Program-made: the position numbers and the translations under genes
From: Marinobacter alexandrii
GTDB lineage: Bacteria > Bacteroidota > Bacteroidia > Cytophagales > Cyclobacteriaceae
NCBI GenBank assembly: GCA_039984955.1
Contig: JBDWTN010000006.1
Coordinates: forward strand, 124,001-188,000
Length of the DNA stretch: 64,000 bases
Direction of reading: 5' to 3'
Notes under the pieces: model-generated
What the model was told of the DNA's origin: nothing
What the model saw: only the letters and a program-made list of their open reading frames with translations
Database searches by the model: none
Part shown: in pieces, positions 25,080 through 33,568 of the stretch
Layout of the letters: each line of letters opens with the position of its first letter
Numbering within the stretch: the stretch's first letter is position 1

Positions 25080-26179
25080 CTAATTTCTTCTTAGGAGATC
25101 TAACGCAGCTACCAATACACCATCTTCTTTTTTCCTTATATCTTCTGTTGTAGTTTTCACTTCAATGTCTACCGGTGTGCCTAATCCTTCATAATTTTTC
25201 ATATCTGTAGAGTAGTATCGTTGATTGCTCAAGGTAACCTTCCATCCATTGGGGAGCTTTCTTCCATACAGATCAGAAGCTTTCTTCCATACAGATCAGA
25301 ATAGGATCCATTTGAAGGTTCACCAATGATGGTCGCGTTAGGTAATGAAGCCATTATCAATGCCAGCACATCCGCGGCACTAAAAGTCTGATCATTAGTT
25401 AAGAGTACAACAGGCTTTAGGAAAGGGTTATCACCTACAGGCTTGATATATTTCTCTTTCAGAACACCAAACTCTTTCTTTTTCCTAGTTTGCTTTTTAA
25501 AACCAACCACTTTTTCATCTACAAACCTTCCAGCTATTTTCTGTGAAAATCCATCATCTCCACCCATGTTAAACCGTACATCAATAATAATAGACTCAAC
25601 ACCTTCAAAGAAATCAAAGATCTCATCCAATTGAGAATCTAATGAAGGCCCTACCATCTTCCTAAGTGTACTGAATGATCTGAAAAATCTCAAATAGCCA
25701 ATATCATCAGTTCTGGTGTAGCTGAATAATGTATCATCTCTAAATACAGGGCCAACCTTAATTATCTCGTCAAACCCATTTTCAAGTAGAGTCTGTTGCG
25801 TCATGGCCATAATATAAGGCTTCTTTCTACCTTCCAATGGTTTTAATTCTTCCAGCACTCTTGAATATCGATCTGCACTAAAGGCAGTATCAATATTCTT
25901 CGCAATCAGATTAATATGCGCATCACCCAGAGGTTTGAGCATATTAGTAAGTATGATAAAGAGTTCCTTATCGGTCGTCTTTTCAGTCACTTGAGGACTG
26001 TAGATATCATAAGCCTTGTTCCAATCAATGTTTTTTTCTTCAAAGCTTGCGTAGCTTTCATCAAAAAGATTCCAACAAGTCTCAAATGTTTCAACTGGCT
26101 TGTTTGATTGAGCATCAGCTAGAATATTGACTAGGCACAAAATTATCATTACGCCTAGTCTGTTTGCATATCTATTCAT
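25080..26179 (-). pseudogene. S41-family peptidase, C-terminus frameshifted by a 23-bp tandem duplication
   Basis: The frame reads from a signal peptide (ending LADAQ) through the S41 core: LKPLGDAHINL, IIIDVRFNMGGDDG and TFSAADVLALIMASLP with the likely nucleophile Ser. At 25255-25300 an exact 23-bp tandem duplication shifts the frame, and translation ends at 25229 after 316 residues with an unrelated tail. Removing one copy restores an open frame to TAG at 25080-25082 (358 residues) that continues GRKLPNGWKVTLSNQRYYST and then EGLGTPVDIEV, a normal S41 ending. The N-terminal part may still be made. The start lies inside the end of the permease gene, so it closes the PadR operon. Confidence 0.88.
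25255..25300. repeat. exact 23-bp tandem duplication causing a frameshift
   Basis: Copies at 25255-25277 and 25278-25300 are identical; each begins AGCTTTCTTCC and ends CAGATCAGA. Because 23 is not a multiple of three, the second copy shifts the reading frame of the S41 peptidase gene. Confidence 0.97.
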
Positions 26180-28835
26180 ACTTCAATGTTTTAGCTGGAT
26201 CGAGTTTTGCCACTTTCAGTGTTTGATAACCGACTGTAACAAGAGAAAATACCAAGACGATGATGAGGGATATCACAAGTAAAACCCATGGAAAACTGAT
26301 GCGATAGGCGTAGTTGTCAAGCCAACCATTCATGAGGAAATATATAAGCGGAAATCCAAAGAATGATGATATCCCTACCAAGCTAAAAAAGTCTTTGTAG
26401 AACAGAAATATGATTTGACTTTCTGAGGCTCCTAGTACTTTTCTGACTCCAATCTCTTTAGATTTTTGCACTGACATGAATGAAGCCAACCCGTAGAGGC
26501 CAAGAATCGCTATGAAAACAGCCAAAATCGCAAAAACCATAAACGTATCGCCGAAGCTTCTGTCTTGATCATAAAGTGCTGCAAAGCGTTCATCCAGGAA
26601 GGAATAGTTTAAAGGGGCGTCTTGATAAAATTGATCCCAAGTATCCTTTATATGATCCAACCCAGCTTGATAGTTATTTGAGCTTAGCTCGATTACCAAA
26701 TCATCCGCATTAAACCAGGGGAAATAAAGACTTGGTTCTACCTGCTCTTTGAGCGTTGTTCTGTTAAAGTCTCTCACAACCCCTACTAATGTGTATTTGG
26801 TGTTTGTTTCTCTGGTTCCAAACTGAAGTTTTTTCCCTACCACAGAAGCAAAGTCAGGAACATTAAGTCTGCGGAGAAAAGCCTCGTTGGCCATAACGGC
26901 GACAGAATCTGACTTTATCGCTTCACTAAAATTTCTTCCAGCAACAAGTTCCATATCAACAGCATCTAAAAACCCTTCATCATTATACTGAATGTAAGTC
27001 GTGCCCTCGGTAGGTTCAGTATCTCCTGCAAATCGTACAACTGTCGTTGTGGAGTTAATGTCAGCAACATCTCCTCCCGGCAGATTAGAAGCAGCTCCTA
27101 CCGATTCTATTGCTGAATGATTTGCCAATTCCTTTTTGAAAGCCTTGAGTTTATTCCTAGCAGCTATATTCTCTTCCTCAGTTTCTGCGTCAGATTCCGG
27201 CACAGTCACATTAACTACCTGATCAACTGAAATTCCTATATCCTTTCCTTGCATATAGTTTACCTGCTGATAAATAATGAAAGTAGAAGCTATCAAAATT
27301 AGAGAGGCTGCAAACTGAGCGATCACTAACCCTTTTCTCAGTGCAATTCCTTTTTTGGAGTTTTGAAACTTTCCCTTTAAAACACTGATTGGTGTGAAAT
27401 TCGACAATACGAGTGCTGGATAAAACCCGGATGCAAAGGTTCCGATGAAAACAAAAGCAGCTATAGATATCAGGAATGGTAATTGGTTCCAAACACTATC
27501 TATTACTTCCTTTCCAACAAGTTGATTGAAGTATGGCAGTGTGAGTTCGGCCAAACCTATAGCAATCAAAGCACTAATTAGATTTACAATGAATGCTTCG
27601 CATAAGAATTGAATAATTAGTTGCTTTCTAATTGCACCAATTACCTTTCTTAAACCAACTTCCTTTGCACGCTCCACTGCTCTGGCGGTGGATAGATTGA
27701 TGTAGTTCACCCAGGCTATAACAAGAATGAAAACTGAAATAATTATTAAAAAATCTACCGCTTTTTCACTTCCATGAATTTGAGGTTCATACGTAAAATC
27801 AGATTTTAAATGTATACCCCGTACTGGGTGAATATCTAATCGAGTTCCATTCGTTTTCCAGTTTTCATCCTTATCCAGATTATTTGTGTGTTCATTTACT
27901 GCATCGTTTGCTTTGGCTTCTAATACCGCAAGGTCTACTTCTCGATCTGATTTAAGATATACGTAGTAATTGTTCCAATCCCAATTATTATAGTCTTGAC
28001 CCTCCTCTAGGGTCTTATCAGAAACCAACATATTAAATGAATAGTGGGTATTATCCGGTATATCTTTCAGAATGCCGGTTACCTTCAATGAAGTTTTATA
28101 TGGAGAGACCACTTCAAGTATTTTACCCATCGCATCAGCATCTCCGAAATATGCTCGAGCTCTACTTTCAGTTAAAACAACTGACTCTGGTTCTGAAAGC
28201 ATACTTTCTATATCTCCTTCAAGCACTGGGTAATTAAATAACTTTAGAAAGTTCGGATCTGCCGAAATAACAAGCCTTTCTTTGAAAGACTTGTCTCCAT
28301 TTTTGATTAAAAGAAAATCAAACTTTTTCGAGACCGTATGATCAATAATTTCAGGCAAAGTCTCTTCAAGAATTTTTCCTGTAGGATATGCTGCCATAGC
28401 ATCCTTATCTGTGTCCATACTATTTTGTACTCTGACATAGGAGACTCTATAAATCTTATCAGAATCGGAATGAAAGGCGTCATAGCTCTTCTCAAACTTT
28501 ATGTATTCATACATCAAAAGGAAACTAGCTAGTCCGATGGCTAGTCCTATTACATTGATCGCGGTGAACATCTTGTGTCTAGCAAGATTTCGAACGCTTA
28601 CTTTAAAATAATTTCTAAACATACCTGAGTCCTTTATAATTGAGTTTTGAAAAATTGGTCGAAGTAATGAAATCCTAAAAAGAAGAATTACGTCTACCAG
28701 ATATTTAAGCTGAGCTTTTTTTTTATTTTCCACCAAATGATCTGAATAGAGTTCTTCAAGATCACCTTTGATGTCTAGATAGAAATCTGGGTGACAGTAC
28801 CATTTAAATATTGTATCAGCAATGTGCTTGATCAT
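26172..28835 (-). CDS. MacB/FtsX-type ABC permease with permease-prefix domain
   Basis: The 887-residue protein begins with a permease prefix domain (about 1-60, HPDFYLDIKGDLEELYSDH). Two FtsX-like halves follow, each with a periplasmic MacB-like domain and membrane helices; conserved RAKEVGLRKVIGA and KSKEIGVRKVLGAS mark the cytoplasmic turns. Proteins of this build are usually encoded beside a PadR regulator, as here. No ATPase gene is adjacent, so the partner must be encoded elsewhere or be absent. I start it at 28835, where ATGA overlaps the PadR stop, because residues upstream of MIKH lack domain character. Confidence 0.9.
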   Translation of the reverse strand: MIKHIADTIFKWYCHPDFYLDIKGDLEELYSDHLVENKKKAQLKYLVDVILLFRISLLRPIFQNSIIKDSGMFRNYFKVSVRNLARHKMFTAINVIGLAIGLASFLLMYEYIKFEKSYDAFHSDSDKIYRVSYVRVQNSMDTDKDAMAAYPTGKILEETLPEIIDHTVSKKFDFLLIKNGDKSFKERLVISADPNFLKLFNYPVLEGDIESMLSEPESVVLTESRARAYFGDADAMGKILEVVSPYKTSLKVTGILKDIPDNTHYSFNMLVSDKTLEEGQDYNNWDWNNYYVYLKSDREVDLAVLEAKANDAVNEHTNNLDKDENWKTNGTRLDIHPVRGIHLKSDFTYEPQIHGSEKAVDFLIIISVFILVIAWVNYINLSTARAVERAKEVGLRKVIGAIRKQLIIQFLCEAFIVNLISALIAIGLAELTLPYFNQLVGKEVIDSVWNQLPFLISIAAFVFIGTFASGFYPALVLSNFTPISVLKGKFQNSKKGIALRKGLVIAQFAASLILIASTFIIYQQVNYMQGKDIGISVDQVVNVTVPESDAETEEENIAARNKLKAFKKELANHSAIESVGAASNLPGGDVADINSTTTVVRFAGDTEPTEGTTYIQYNDEGFLDAVDMELVAGRNFSEAIKSDSVAVMANEAFLRRLNVPDFASVVGKKLQFGTRETNTKYTLVGVVRDFNRTTLKEQVEPSLYFPWFNADDLVIELSSNNYQAGLDHIKDTWDQFYQDAPLNYSFLDERFAALYDQDRSFGDTFMVFAILAVFIAILGLYGLASFMSVQKSKEIGVRKVLGASESQIIFLFYKDFFSLVGISSFFGFPLIYFLMNGWLDNYAYRISFPWVLLVISLIIVLVFSLVTVGYQTLKVAKLDPAKTLKYE

Positions 28836-29170
28836 ACCATTTTCAAGTCGAGTGCCACTTCTGGTATCGCATTCCATAGCTGTGTCCTCACATCTTTAGA
28901 ATACTCAAGTGCCTCTCTTCCATAGGCAGTAATCACAAAAAAACGTTTCGGTTTACCACCCCGCTTAGCATTCGCCTCTCCTTCTCGGCTTTTTAAATAA
29001 CCCTTCTTTTCCATTCTCCGCAACGCAGACTGGAGTGCCCCCACACTGACCTTTCTTTTCAATCGAGTTTGTATCTCTTCTTTAATGCCTACTCCGTAAG
29101 CTTCATCATAAAGCACACCTACGGTTAAAAGAACGATTTCCTCGAATTCTCCTAATTGATATTTTTTCAT
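28832..29170 (-). CDS. PadR-family transcriptional regulator
   Basis: The 112-residue protein is a small winged-helix regulator: LGEFEEIVLLTVG, GVGIKEEIQTR, VSVGALQSALRRMEKKGYLKS and a basic wing KRGGKPKRFFVITAYGREAL. The start at 29170 overlaps the serine hydrolase stop (ATGA). It sits inside the operon it probably represses, with the permease gene overlapping its own stop by 4 bases. The direct repeats at 30285-30351 ahead of the first gene are candidate binding sites. Confidence 0.93.
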   Translation of the reverse strand: MKKYQLGEFEEIVLLTVGVLYDEAYGVGIKEEIQTRLKRKVSVGALQSALRRMEKKGYLKSREGEANAKRGGKPKRFFVITAYGREALEYSKDVRTQLWNAIPEVALDLKMV

Positions 29171-30279
29171 GGTGTATTTCTGTTTGTGATATTCTTGAAT
29201 CGATCCCAAAGTTTGATTCTTAACTCATTTTTCATATCTGTAATTTGTCTCCCATCAGCATTCACTAAAATCACTATTCCCAATTTTCTATCGGGGCTTA
29301 TCAAAACGGCAGAAGAGAAAGTCCCTAAACTACCTCCATGGTAACTAAATCGCTGATCAGTATCTCCAACATTACCATTGTACCAACCAAGGGAATACTC
29401 CTCATATCCATAATGAAGATATTCGTAAGTTTCGCTCTTCAAAACATTATCTATGCCTAAAAGCCCTTCTAGATGATGACCCACAACCTTTGAAAGGTCT
29501 CTTATACTTAGGCTAAAATTTCCAGAAGGTGAAAAATAACTTCCGAGCTCAGTTTCTTGATCAAAATCAACAGGTTTATAATCTCCTACTTTTTTTTGAT
29601 GACCGTTTGTTTCTTCTAAATCTTCTTCAGCAGGGAATCCACAAAAAGCATCGATTTTAATTTTCATACAAAAATCAAAAACCAACTGACTCCACTGCTT
29701 ATTAGTAGCTTTCTCCAACATTAGAGCTGCAATAATATAACCTGCATTAGAGTATGAATGAGTACCAATATTCATTGGTTCAAGATCTAAAGCGTATTCA
29801 GCATACGCCAATCTTGGATTTATTGAATTTTCAATGCCCTTTGGAATACCTCTCCATTCTTTACTTTTATTGTCTTCAAATGCTGGAAGCATTGCCCTAT
29901 GGTTCAACAGCTGACTCAGGGTTAGATTATGGTATGACTCATGACATTTACTAAGTTCAGGTACCACATCCAGTAGTTTGCTATCCCATTCAATAACTCC
30001 ATCCTCAACCAAATCAGCAGCAATGGTAGCAGTAATTGCTTTTGTGTTTGAAGCAAGTTGAAATTTAGAATCAAAATCAATTAGACGATTAGATCCATTC
30101 CTCTTAACTCCTGAAACTGCCATGAAAGTAGTATCAGGGAAAATAATTCCTACCGCTAAGCCAGGAACTTTAAACCGATCCCTAAACTCATTTGTAGTTT
30201 TCAAAACGAACCCACCCAAATCTTGCCCAGAGGCAACTTGGATCAATAGCGTTGTGAAAACAGTAACAAAAAACTTCAT
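29167..30279 (-). CDS. secreted serine hydrolase, beta-lactamase class C family
   Basis: The 370-residue protein has a signal peptide ending VASGQ and an intact active site: SxxK at S77-K80 (SNTK), YSN at 176-178 and an HGG motif (SYHGGSLGTF). The length fits beta-lactamase-related esterases and D-aminopeptidases. Substrate could be a peptide, ester or beta-lactam. It is the first gene of the operon containing PadR, the permease and the broken S41 peptidase, which suggests a stress or export function. Confidence 0.91.
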   Translation of the reverse strand: MKFFVTVFTTLLIQVASGQDLGGFVLKTTNEFRDRFKVPGLAVGIIFPDTTFMAVSGVKRNGSNRLIDFDSKFQLASNTKAITATIAADLVEDGVIEWDSKLLDVVPELSKCHESYHNLTLSQLLNHRAMLPAFEDNKSKEWRGIPKGIENSINPRLAYAEYALDLEPMNIGTHSYSNAGYIIAALMLEKATNKQWSQLVFDFCMKIKIDAFCGFPAEEDLEETNGHQKKVGDYKPVDFDQETELGSYFSPSGNFSLSIRDLSKVVGHHLEGLLGIDNVLKSETYEYLHYGYEEYSLGWYNGNVGDTDQRFSYHGGSLGTFSSAVLISPDRKLGIVILVNADGRQITDMKNELRIKLWDRFKNITNRNTP

Positions 30280-30284
30280 ATTAT

Positions 30285-30351
30285 CAATGTCCTAATTGTA
30301 GTATTCGTATATAAACACAAAAGGTTTCATCAATTTCCTAAATGTAGTATT
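30285..30351. promoter_or_regulatory. two 21-bp direct repeats, candidate PadR operators
   Basis: Copies at 30285-30305 and 30331-30351 share the pattern CAATnTCCTAAnTGTAGTATT with two mismatches and are offset by 46 bp. They lie just upstream of the first gene of the PadR operon. Their position suggests operator sites; PadR proteins commonly autoregulate. Direct evidence of binding is lacking. Confidence 0.45.
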
Positions 30352-30365
30352 GAGATAAAAAGAAA

Positions 30366-30382
30366 AAGCCCGAATAGGGCTT
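30366..30382 (-). terminator. rho-independent terminator of the DUF4197 gene
   Basis: On the minus strand AAGCCC, loop TATTC and GGGCTT form a 6-bp hairpin, followed by a T-rich tract (TTTCTTTTT). It begins 26 bases after the DUF4197 stop codon. Confidence 0.7.
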
Positions 30383-30407
30383 CACACTGTTGAATATTTA
30401 CTTAGAA

Positions 30408-31184
30408 TTATTGATTGCTTCCAAAGACTCTTTCAATAATTGCACTACTCCAGGCAAAAGGATCGTCTCGTATTTTCTTTTCTTCCTCGCCTACAAGGTG
30501 AAATAGTCCATCCACTGCTTTTCCTGTAGCGTATTCCTCAATACTACTCGGGACTTCCACATTGACGAAATCACTTACTGTTGTTCCAAACCCTACTGAT
30601 TGATTGAGAAATCCTGAAACGAGTCCAAACAATTCTATTGCTCCCGTTCCATCTAATGCATTTTTCACATCCGGTGAAAATGCGGTAACCAGGTCTAGTC
30701 TTGTTTGCTGTTCAAAGAAATCGGTGGCAGAACGCTGACCTCCATCTAAAATACCCCTAGCATCGGTTATTGTCATACTTGTAATAGCATTTCCAAAAAT
30801 AGGTAGTGCTTTATCAGCAGCGTTCTCTGCACCATTATTCATGGCCGCTATCAGTTCTTCGAAAATATCATTCCCCCCATTATTTGTCGCTAAATAAACG
30901 TCATAAACTGGTTTAAGTATCGAACTTGAATTAATGGTAGATTGTAGTTGCACAACCTCATCAGGAAGCAAGATCTTTATAATTTCATTTTGTAAATAGC
31001 CTCCACTTTTAGAAGCTGTATTCACAGAAGTATTTAAACCTACACTCAAAGCTTCTTTCAGTCCTTGCGTAATTTCTACATCCGTTAAAGGTAAATCGAT
31101 GATTTCGTCCAACCCGTCACACGATATAGCAAAACCGATTGATGTGATTAGGCTTATTGAAAATATGTTTTTTAGTGTTTTCAT
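30408..31184 (-). CDS. DUF4197 lipoprotein
   Basis: The 258-residue product has a lipoprotein signal with lipobox AISC and lipidated Cys near residue 22. A DUF4197 domain follows: TQGLKEALSVGLNTSV, GGYLQNEIIKILLP, AMNNGAENAADKALPIFGNAI, TDARGILDGG. Members are small periplasmic helical proteins of unknown role found in Bacteroidota and Proteobacteria. I start it at MKTLKN because the upstream 25 residues have no signal-peptide character. Confidence 0.88.
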   Translation of the reverse strand: MKTLKNIFSISLITSIGFAISCDGLDEIIDLPLTDVEITQGLKEALSVGLNTSVNTASKSGGYLQNEIIKILLPDEVVQLQSTINSSSILKPVYDVYLATNNGGNDIFEELIAAMNNGAENAADKALPIFGNAITSMTITDARGILDGGQRSATDFFEQQTRLDLVTAFSPDVKNALDGTGAIELFGLVSGFLNQSVGFGTTVSDFVNVEVPSSIEEYATGKAVDGLFHLVGEEEKKIRDDPFAWSSAIIERVFGSNQ

Positions 31185-31278
31185 ACCCCGTCTTTTATTG
31201 TTGAATTTGAAGTTACAAAAATGATTCCATGTTACTAATCTCTTTCGATAAGCTAGCAATACTTTCAGACTTGCAACA

Positions 31279-32193
31279 TCATCTTCTATTTTCTTCGACC
31301 CTCAAAATAGACAAGTAGCTTTCATATCTGAGAAAAGAAATTGATTTACCTACCTCGTCCTTAACTGCACATCCTGGTTCATTCTCATGGAGGCAATTAT
31401 GAAACTTACATTGGCCTAAAAACTCCCTCATCTCTGGGAAATAATGAGATAACTCCTCGTCTTCTATCTCTGAAAGTCCCAATTCTTTTATCCCGGGTGT
31501 ATCTATTATTGAAGAACTATCATCTACAAAAAAGAGCTCAGCAAATGTCGTTGTATGTACTCCTTTATTTGCAAAATCTGATATTTCACTTACTTCCTGC
31601 TTTGCATCTGGTATTAATTGGTTAATCAATGTTGATTTACCTGCCCCACTATGACCTGATATAAGACTTCTTTTCTTGCTAAAAATATTCTTAATCTCCT
31701 CAGATATCGAGTTATTAAGCTGACACAAATGGACACTATATCCTATTGATTCGTAAATAGACTTGAGTTCATGAAATTTATCAAACTCTTTTTCCGAGTA
31801 TATATCTTCTTTATTGAAGACAAGCACTCCTTTTATTCTAAAAGCCTCAAGAGTTATTAGAAATCGATCAATAAATCCTGTAGAAGTTCTTGGTTTCTTG
31901 AGAGTGACAATTAGAACTCCTTGGTCAATATTACTTGCTATGATATGATCATGACCTTTTTTTCTGGGGCTTTCACGGATAACATAGTTTTGTCTATCCG
32001 ATATCTGAATGATCACCCATTCTCCTTCAACTTGACTACTTCGTTCAATTTCTACCCAATCACCCACTGCGATAGGATTTGTCAACTTCTTGTCATCTAA
32101 CTTAAACTTACCTCTAAGTCTCGCAGTTACCCTTTTTTGACCATTCATTACTTCGTACCACAGTCCTGTAGACTTAACGACAAGTGCTTTCAT
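31279..32193 (-). CDS. rsgA: RsgA, small-subunit ribosome biogenesis GTPase
   Basis: The 304-residue protein has an N-terminal OB fold (TARLRGKFKLDD, VGDWVEIE) and a circularly permuted GTPase with G4 FNKED, G1 GHSGAGKSTLIN and G3 DTPGIKELG. A C-terminal zinc finger (GQCKFHNCLHENEPGC) follows. It helps late maturation of the 30S subunit. Length and motifs are standard for the family. Confidence 0.97.
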   Translation of the reverse strand: MKALVVKSTGLWYEVMNGQKRVTARLRGKFKLDDKKLTNPIAVGDWVEIERSSQVEGEWVIIQISDRQNYVIRESPRKKGHDHIIASNIDQGVLIVTLKKPRTSTGFIDRFLITLEAFRIKGVLVFNKEDIYSEKEFDKFHELKSIYESIGYSVHLCQLNNSISEEIKNIFSKKRSLISGHSGAGKSTLINQLIPDAKQEVSEISDFANKGVHTTTFAELFFVDDSSSIIDTPGIKELGLSEIEDEELSHYFPEMREFLGQCKFHNCLHENEPGCAVKDEVGKSISFLRYESYLSILRVEENRR

Positions 32194-32252
32194 ATCACTT
32201 AAAGGAATTTAGAAATGCAATAGTACCTCAATAGATAAGCATTTGAAATAAA

Positions 32253-32280
32253 AAAGGCTAATCACAAATGATTAGCCTTT
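32253..32280 (-). terminator. strong terminator of the peroxiredoxin gene
   Basis: A perfect 12-bp stem (AAAGGCTAATCA and its complement) with a CAAA loop lies 20 bases past the peroxiredoxin stop. On the minus strand it runs into TTTTTTAT, which is typical of intrinsic terminators. Confidence 0.85.
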
Positions 32281-32299
32281 GATTGAATTTTAAGAAATC

Positions 32300-32929
32300 T
32301 TAATTGTTTGAAAGGTATTCTGCTACACCATCTCTTGTTGCATTCATTGCTGTTTTACCTTCTTCCCAGTTTGCTGGACATACCTCACCGTGCTTTTCAA
32401 TATGCTGCCAAGCATCTACCACTCTTAACATCTCATTGATGTTCCTTCCAAGTGGGAGATCGTTGATTGTTTCATGACGCACTACTCCTTCTTTATCTAT
32501 AAAGAAAGTTCCTCTAAACGCTACTGGAGCACCTTCAAATCCTAGGTTTCCTTCTTCATCATAAGACCAATCACCAGCTAATACGCCGAAGTTAGATGCT
32601 ACCGTTTTTGATGAGTCAGCAACTAATGGATAAGTCACACCAGATATTCCTCCTTTATCTCTATCTGTCATTAACCAGGCAAGGTGTGTCTCTTCTGTAT
32701 CACATGATGCACCTACTACTGCTACACCTCTTTTTTCAAATTCTTCCAATTTCTCTTGAAAAGCATGAATTTCTGTTGGGCAAACGAAAGTGAAATCTTT
32801 CGGGTAAAAGAAGAACATAACCTCTTTCTTTCCAATGTATTGATCCAGTGAAAAATTTTCCACGATCTCTTCTCCGTTAATTACCGCTGGTGCGTTTACA
32901 ATAGGTGCTTTTTTTCCTACTAATGACAT
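32300..32929 (-). CDS. 2-Cys peroxiredoxin (AhpC/Prx1 type)
   Basis: The 209-residue protein has the peroxidatic Cys in DFTFVCPTE (C50), the catalytic Arg region AFRGTFFID and a resolving Cys in EVCPANW (C184). It reduces hydrogen peroxide and organic peroxides. It lacks a recognisable AhpF gene nearby, so the reductant may be thioredoxin. The PerR-like gene lies 23 bases upstream on the same strand, which suggests co-transcription and peroxide control. Confidence 0.96.
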   Translation of the reverse strand: MSLVGKKAPIVNAPAVINGEEIVENFSLDQYIGKKEVMFFFYPKDFTFVCPTEIHAFQEKLEEFEKRGVAVVGASCDTEETHLAWLMTDRDKGGISGVTYPLVADSSKTVASNFGVLAGDWSYDEEGNLGFEGAPVAFRGTFFIDKEGVVRHETINDLPLGRNINEMLRVVDAWQHIEKHGEVCPANWEEGKTAMNATRDGVAEYLSNN

Positions 32930-32952
32930 TTACTTTTTTTCGTTTTAAGTGT

Positions 32953-33396
32953 TTAATTAATTGTGACGTCCACTTCAGGGTCTATGCGTTCTCCATTTAC
33001 CTGAAGCTTTATTTCATTGATTTTGAAATTCCTTATTCGCTTCTTTTTAAAGAAGTCATTAATCAGACTGTATAATTCCTCATCATAAAAGTCCTGTATT
33101 TTATTGGTCTTCAAGCAATAGATATGACCATGGGGGTTGAGGTTGGCATCATACCTTTTGGATCCTGACTTCACAGAAACACGCTGTAATAAGCCTGAGT
33201 CAACCAAAACATCTAATACTCGATAAATACTTCCCAAAGAGATTGAAGGATTGTCGTTTCTAATCTCCTCATAGATGTTTTCAGCAGAGGGGTGATCTTC
33301 TGATGTCATGACCTCCCTTAATATAACCATCCGTGGATGGGTAGCTTTTAAGCCTGCTTCACTCAAACGGTCTTTTATTTGATTAATTATTTCCAT
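32953..33396 (-). CDS. PerR-like Fur-family regulator without structural zinc cysteines
   Basis: The 147-residue protein has a winged helix (THPRMVILREVM, SLGSIYRVLDVLVDSGLL) and a dimerisation/metal domain. The regulatory metal ligands of PerR look conserved: H35, D83, H89, H91 and D102. The structural CxxC pairs are absent: one position reads CLKT (C94) and the C-terminus has no Cys. The position upstream of a peroxiredoxin gene supports a peroxide sensor. Fur and Zur roles are less likely. Confidence 0.9.
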   Translation of the reverse strand: MEIINQIKDRLSEAGLKATHPRMVILREVMTSEDHPSAENIYEEIRNDNPSISLGSIYRVLDVLVDSGLLQRVSVKSGSKRYDANLNPHGHIYCLKTNKIQDFYDEELYSLINDFFKKKRIRNFKINEIKLQVNGERIDPEVDVTIN

Positions 33397-33505
33397 TTAG
33401 GAATTTTTCTCAAATGTGAAGTTAAATCAATAACCTGAAACAGACAAAAAATTCGACCAATCAATCAAAATACCATGACCTTCAAATTAAAAAAGTGCAA
33501 AAAAC

Positions 33506-33534
33506 TTGGTTAATTGCAGTATAAATTAGATTTA
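33506..33534 (+). promoter_or_regulatory. promoter of the DUF6588 gene (TTG, 18-base spacer, TAGATTTA)
   Basis: TTG at 33506-33508 is followed after 18 bases by TAGATTTA (33527-33534). This resembles the Bacteroides -33/-7 pair with one mismatch in the last base. The leader would be about 30 bases. Confidence 0.45.
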
Positions 33535-33568
33535 AACATCTTTTCACTCAATCAGATCACTATCTATT

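Noticed and set aside
25443-25634. Plus-strand reading frame within the S41 peptidase gene
   Set aside because: It is an antisense shadow of a clear gene: no signal, domain or promoter supports it.
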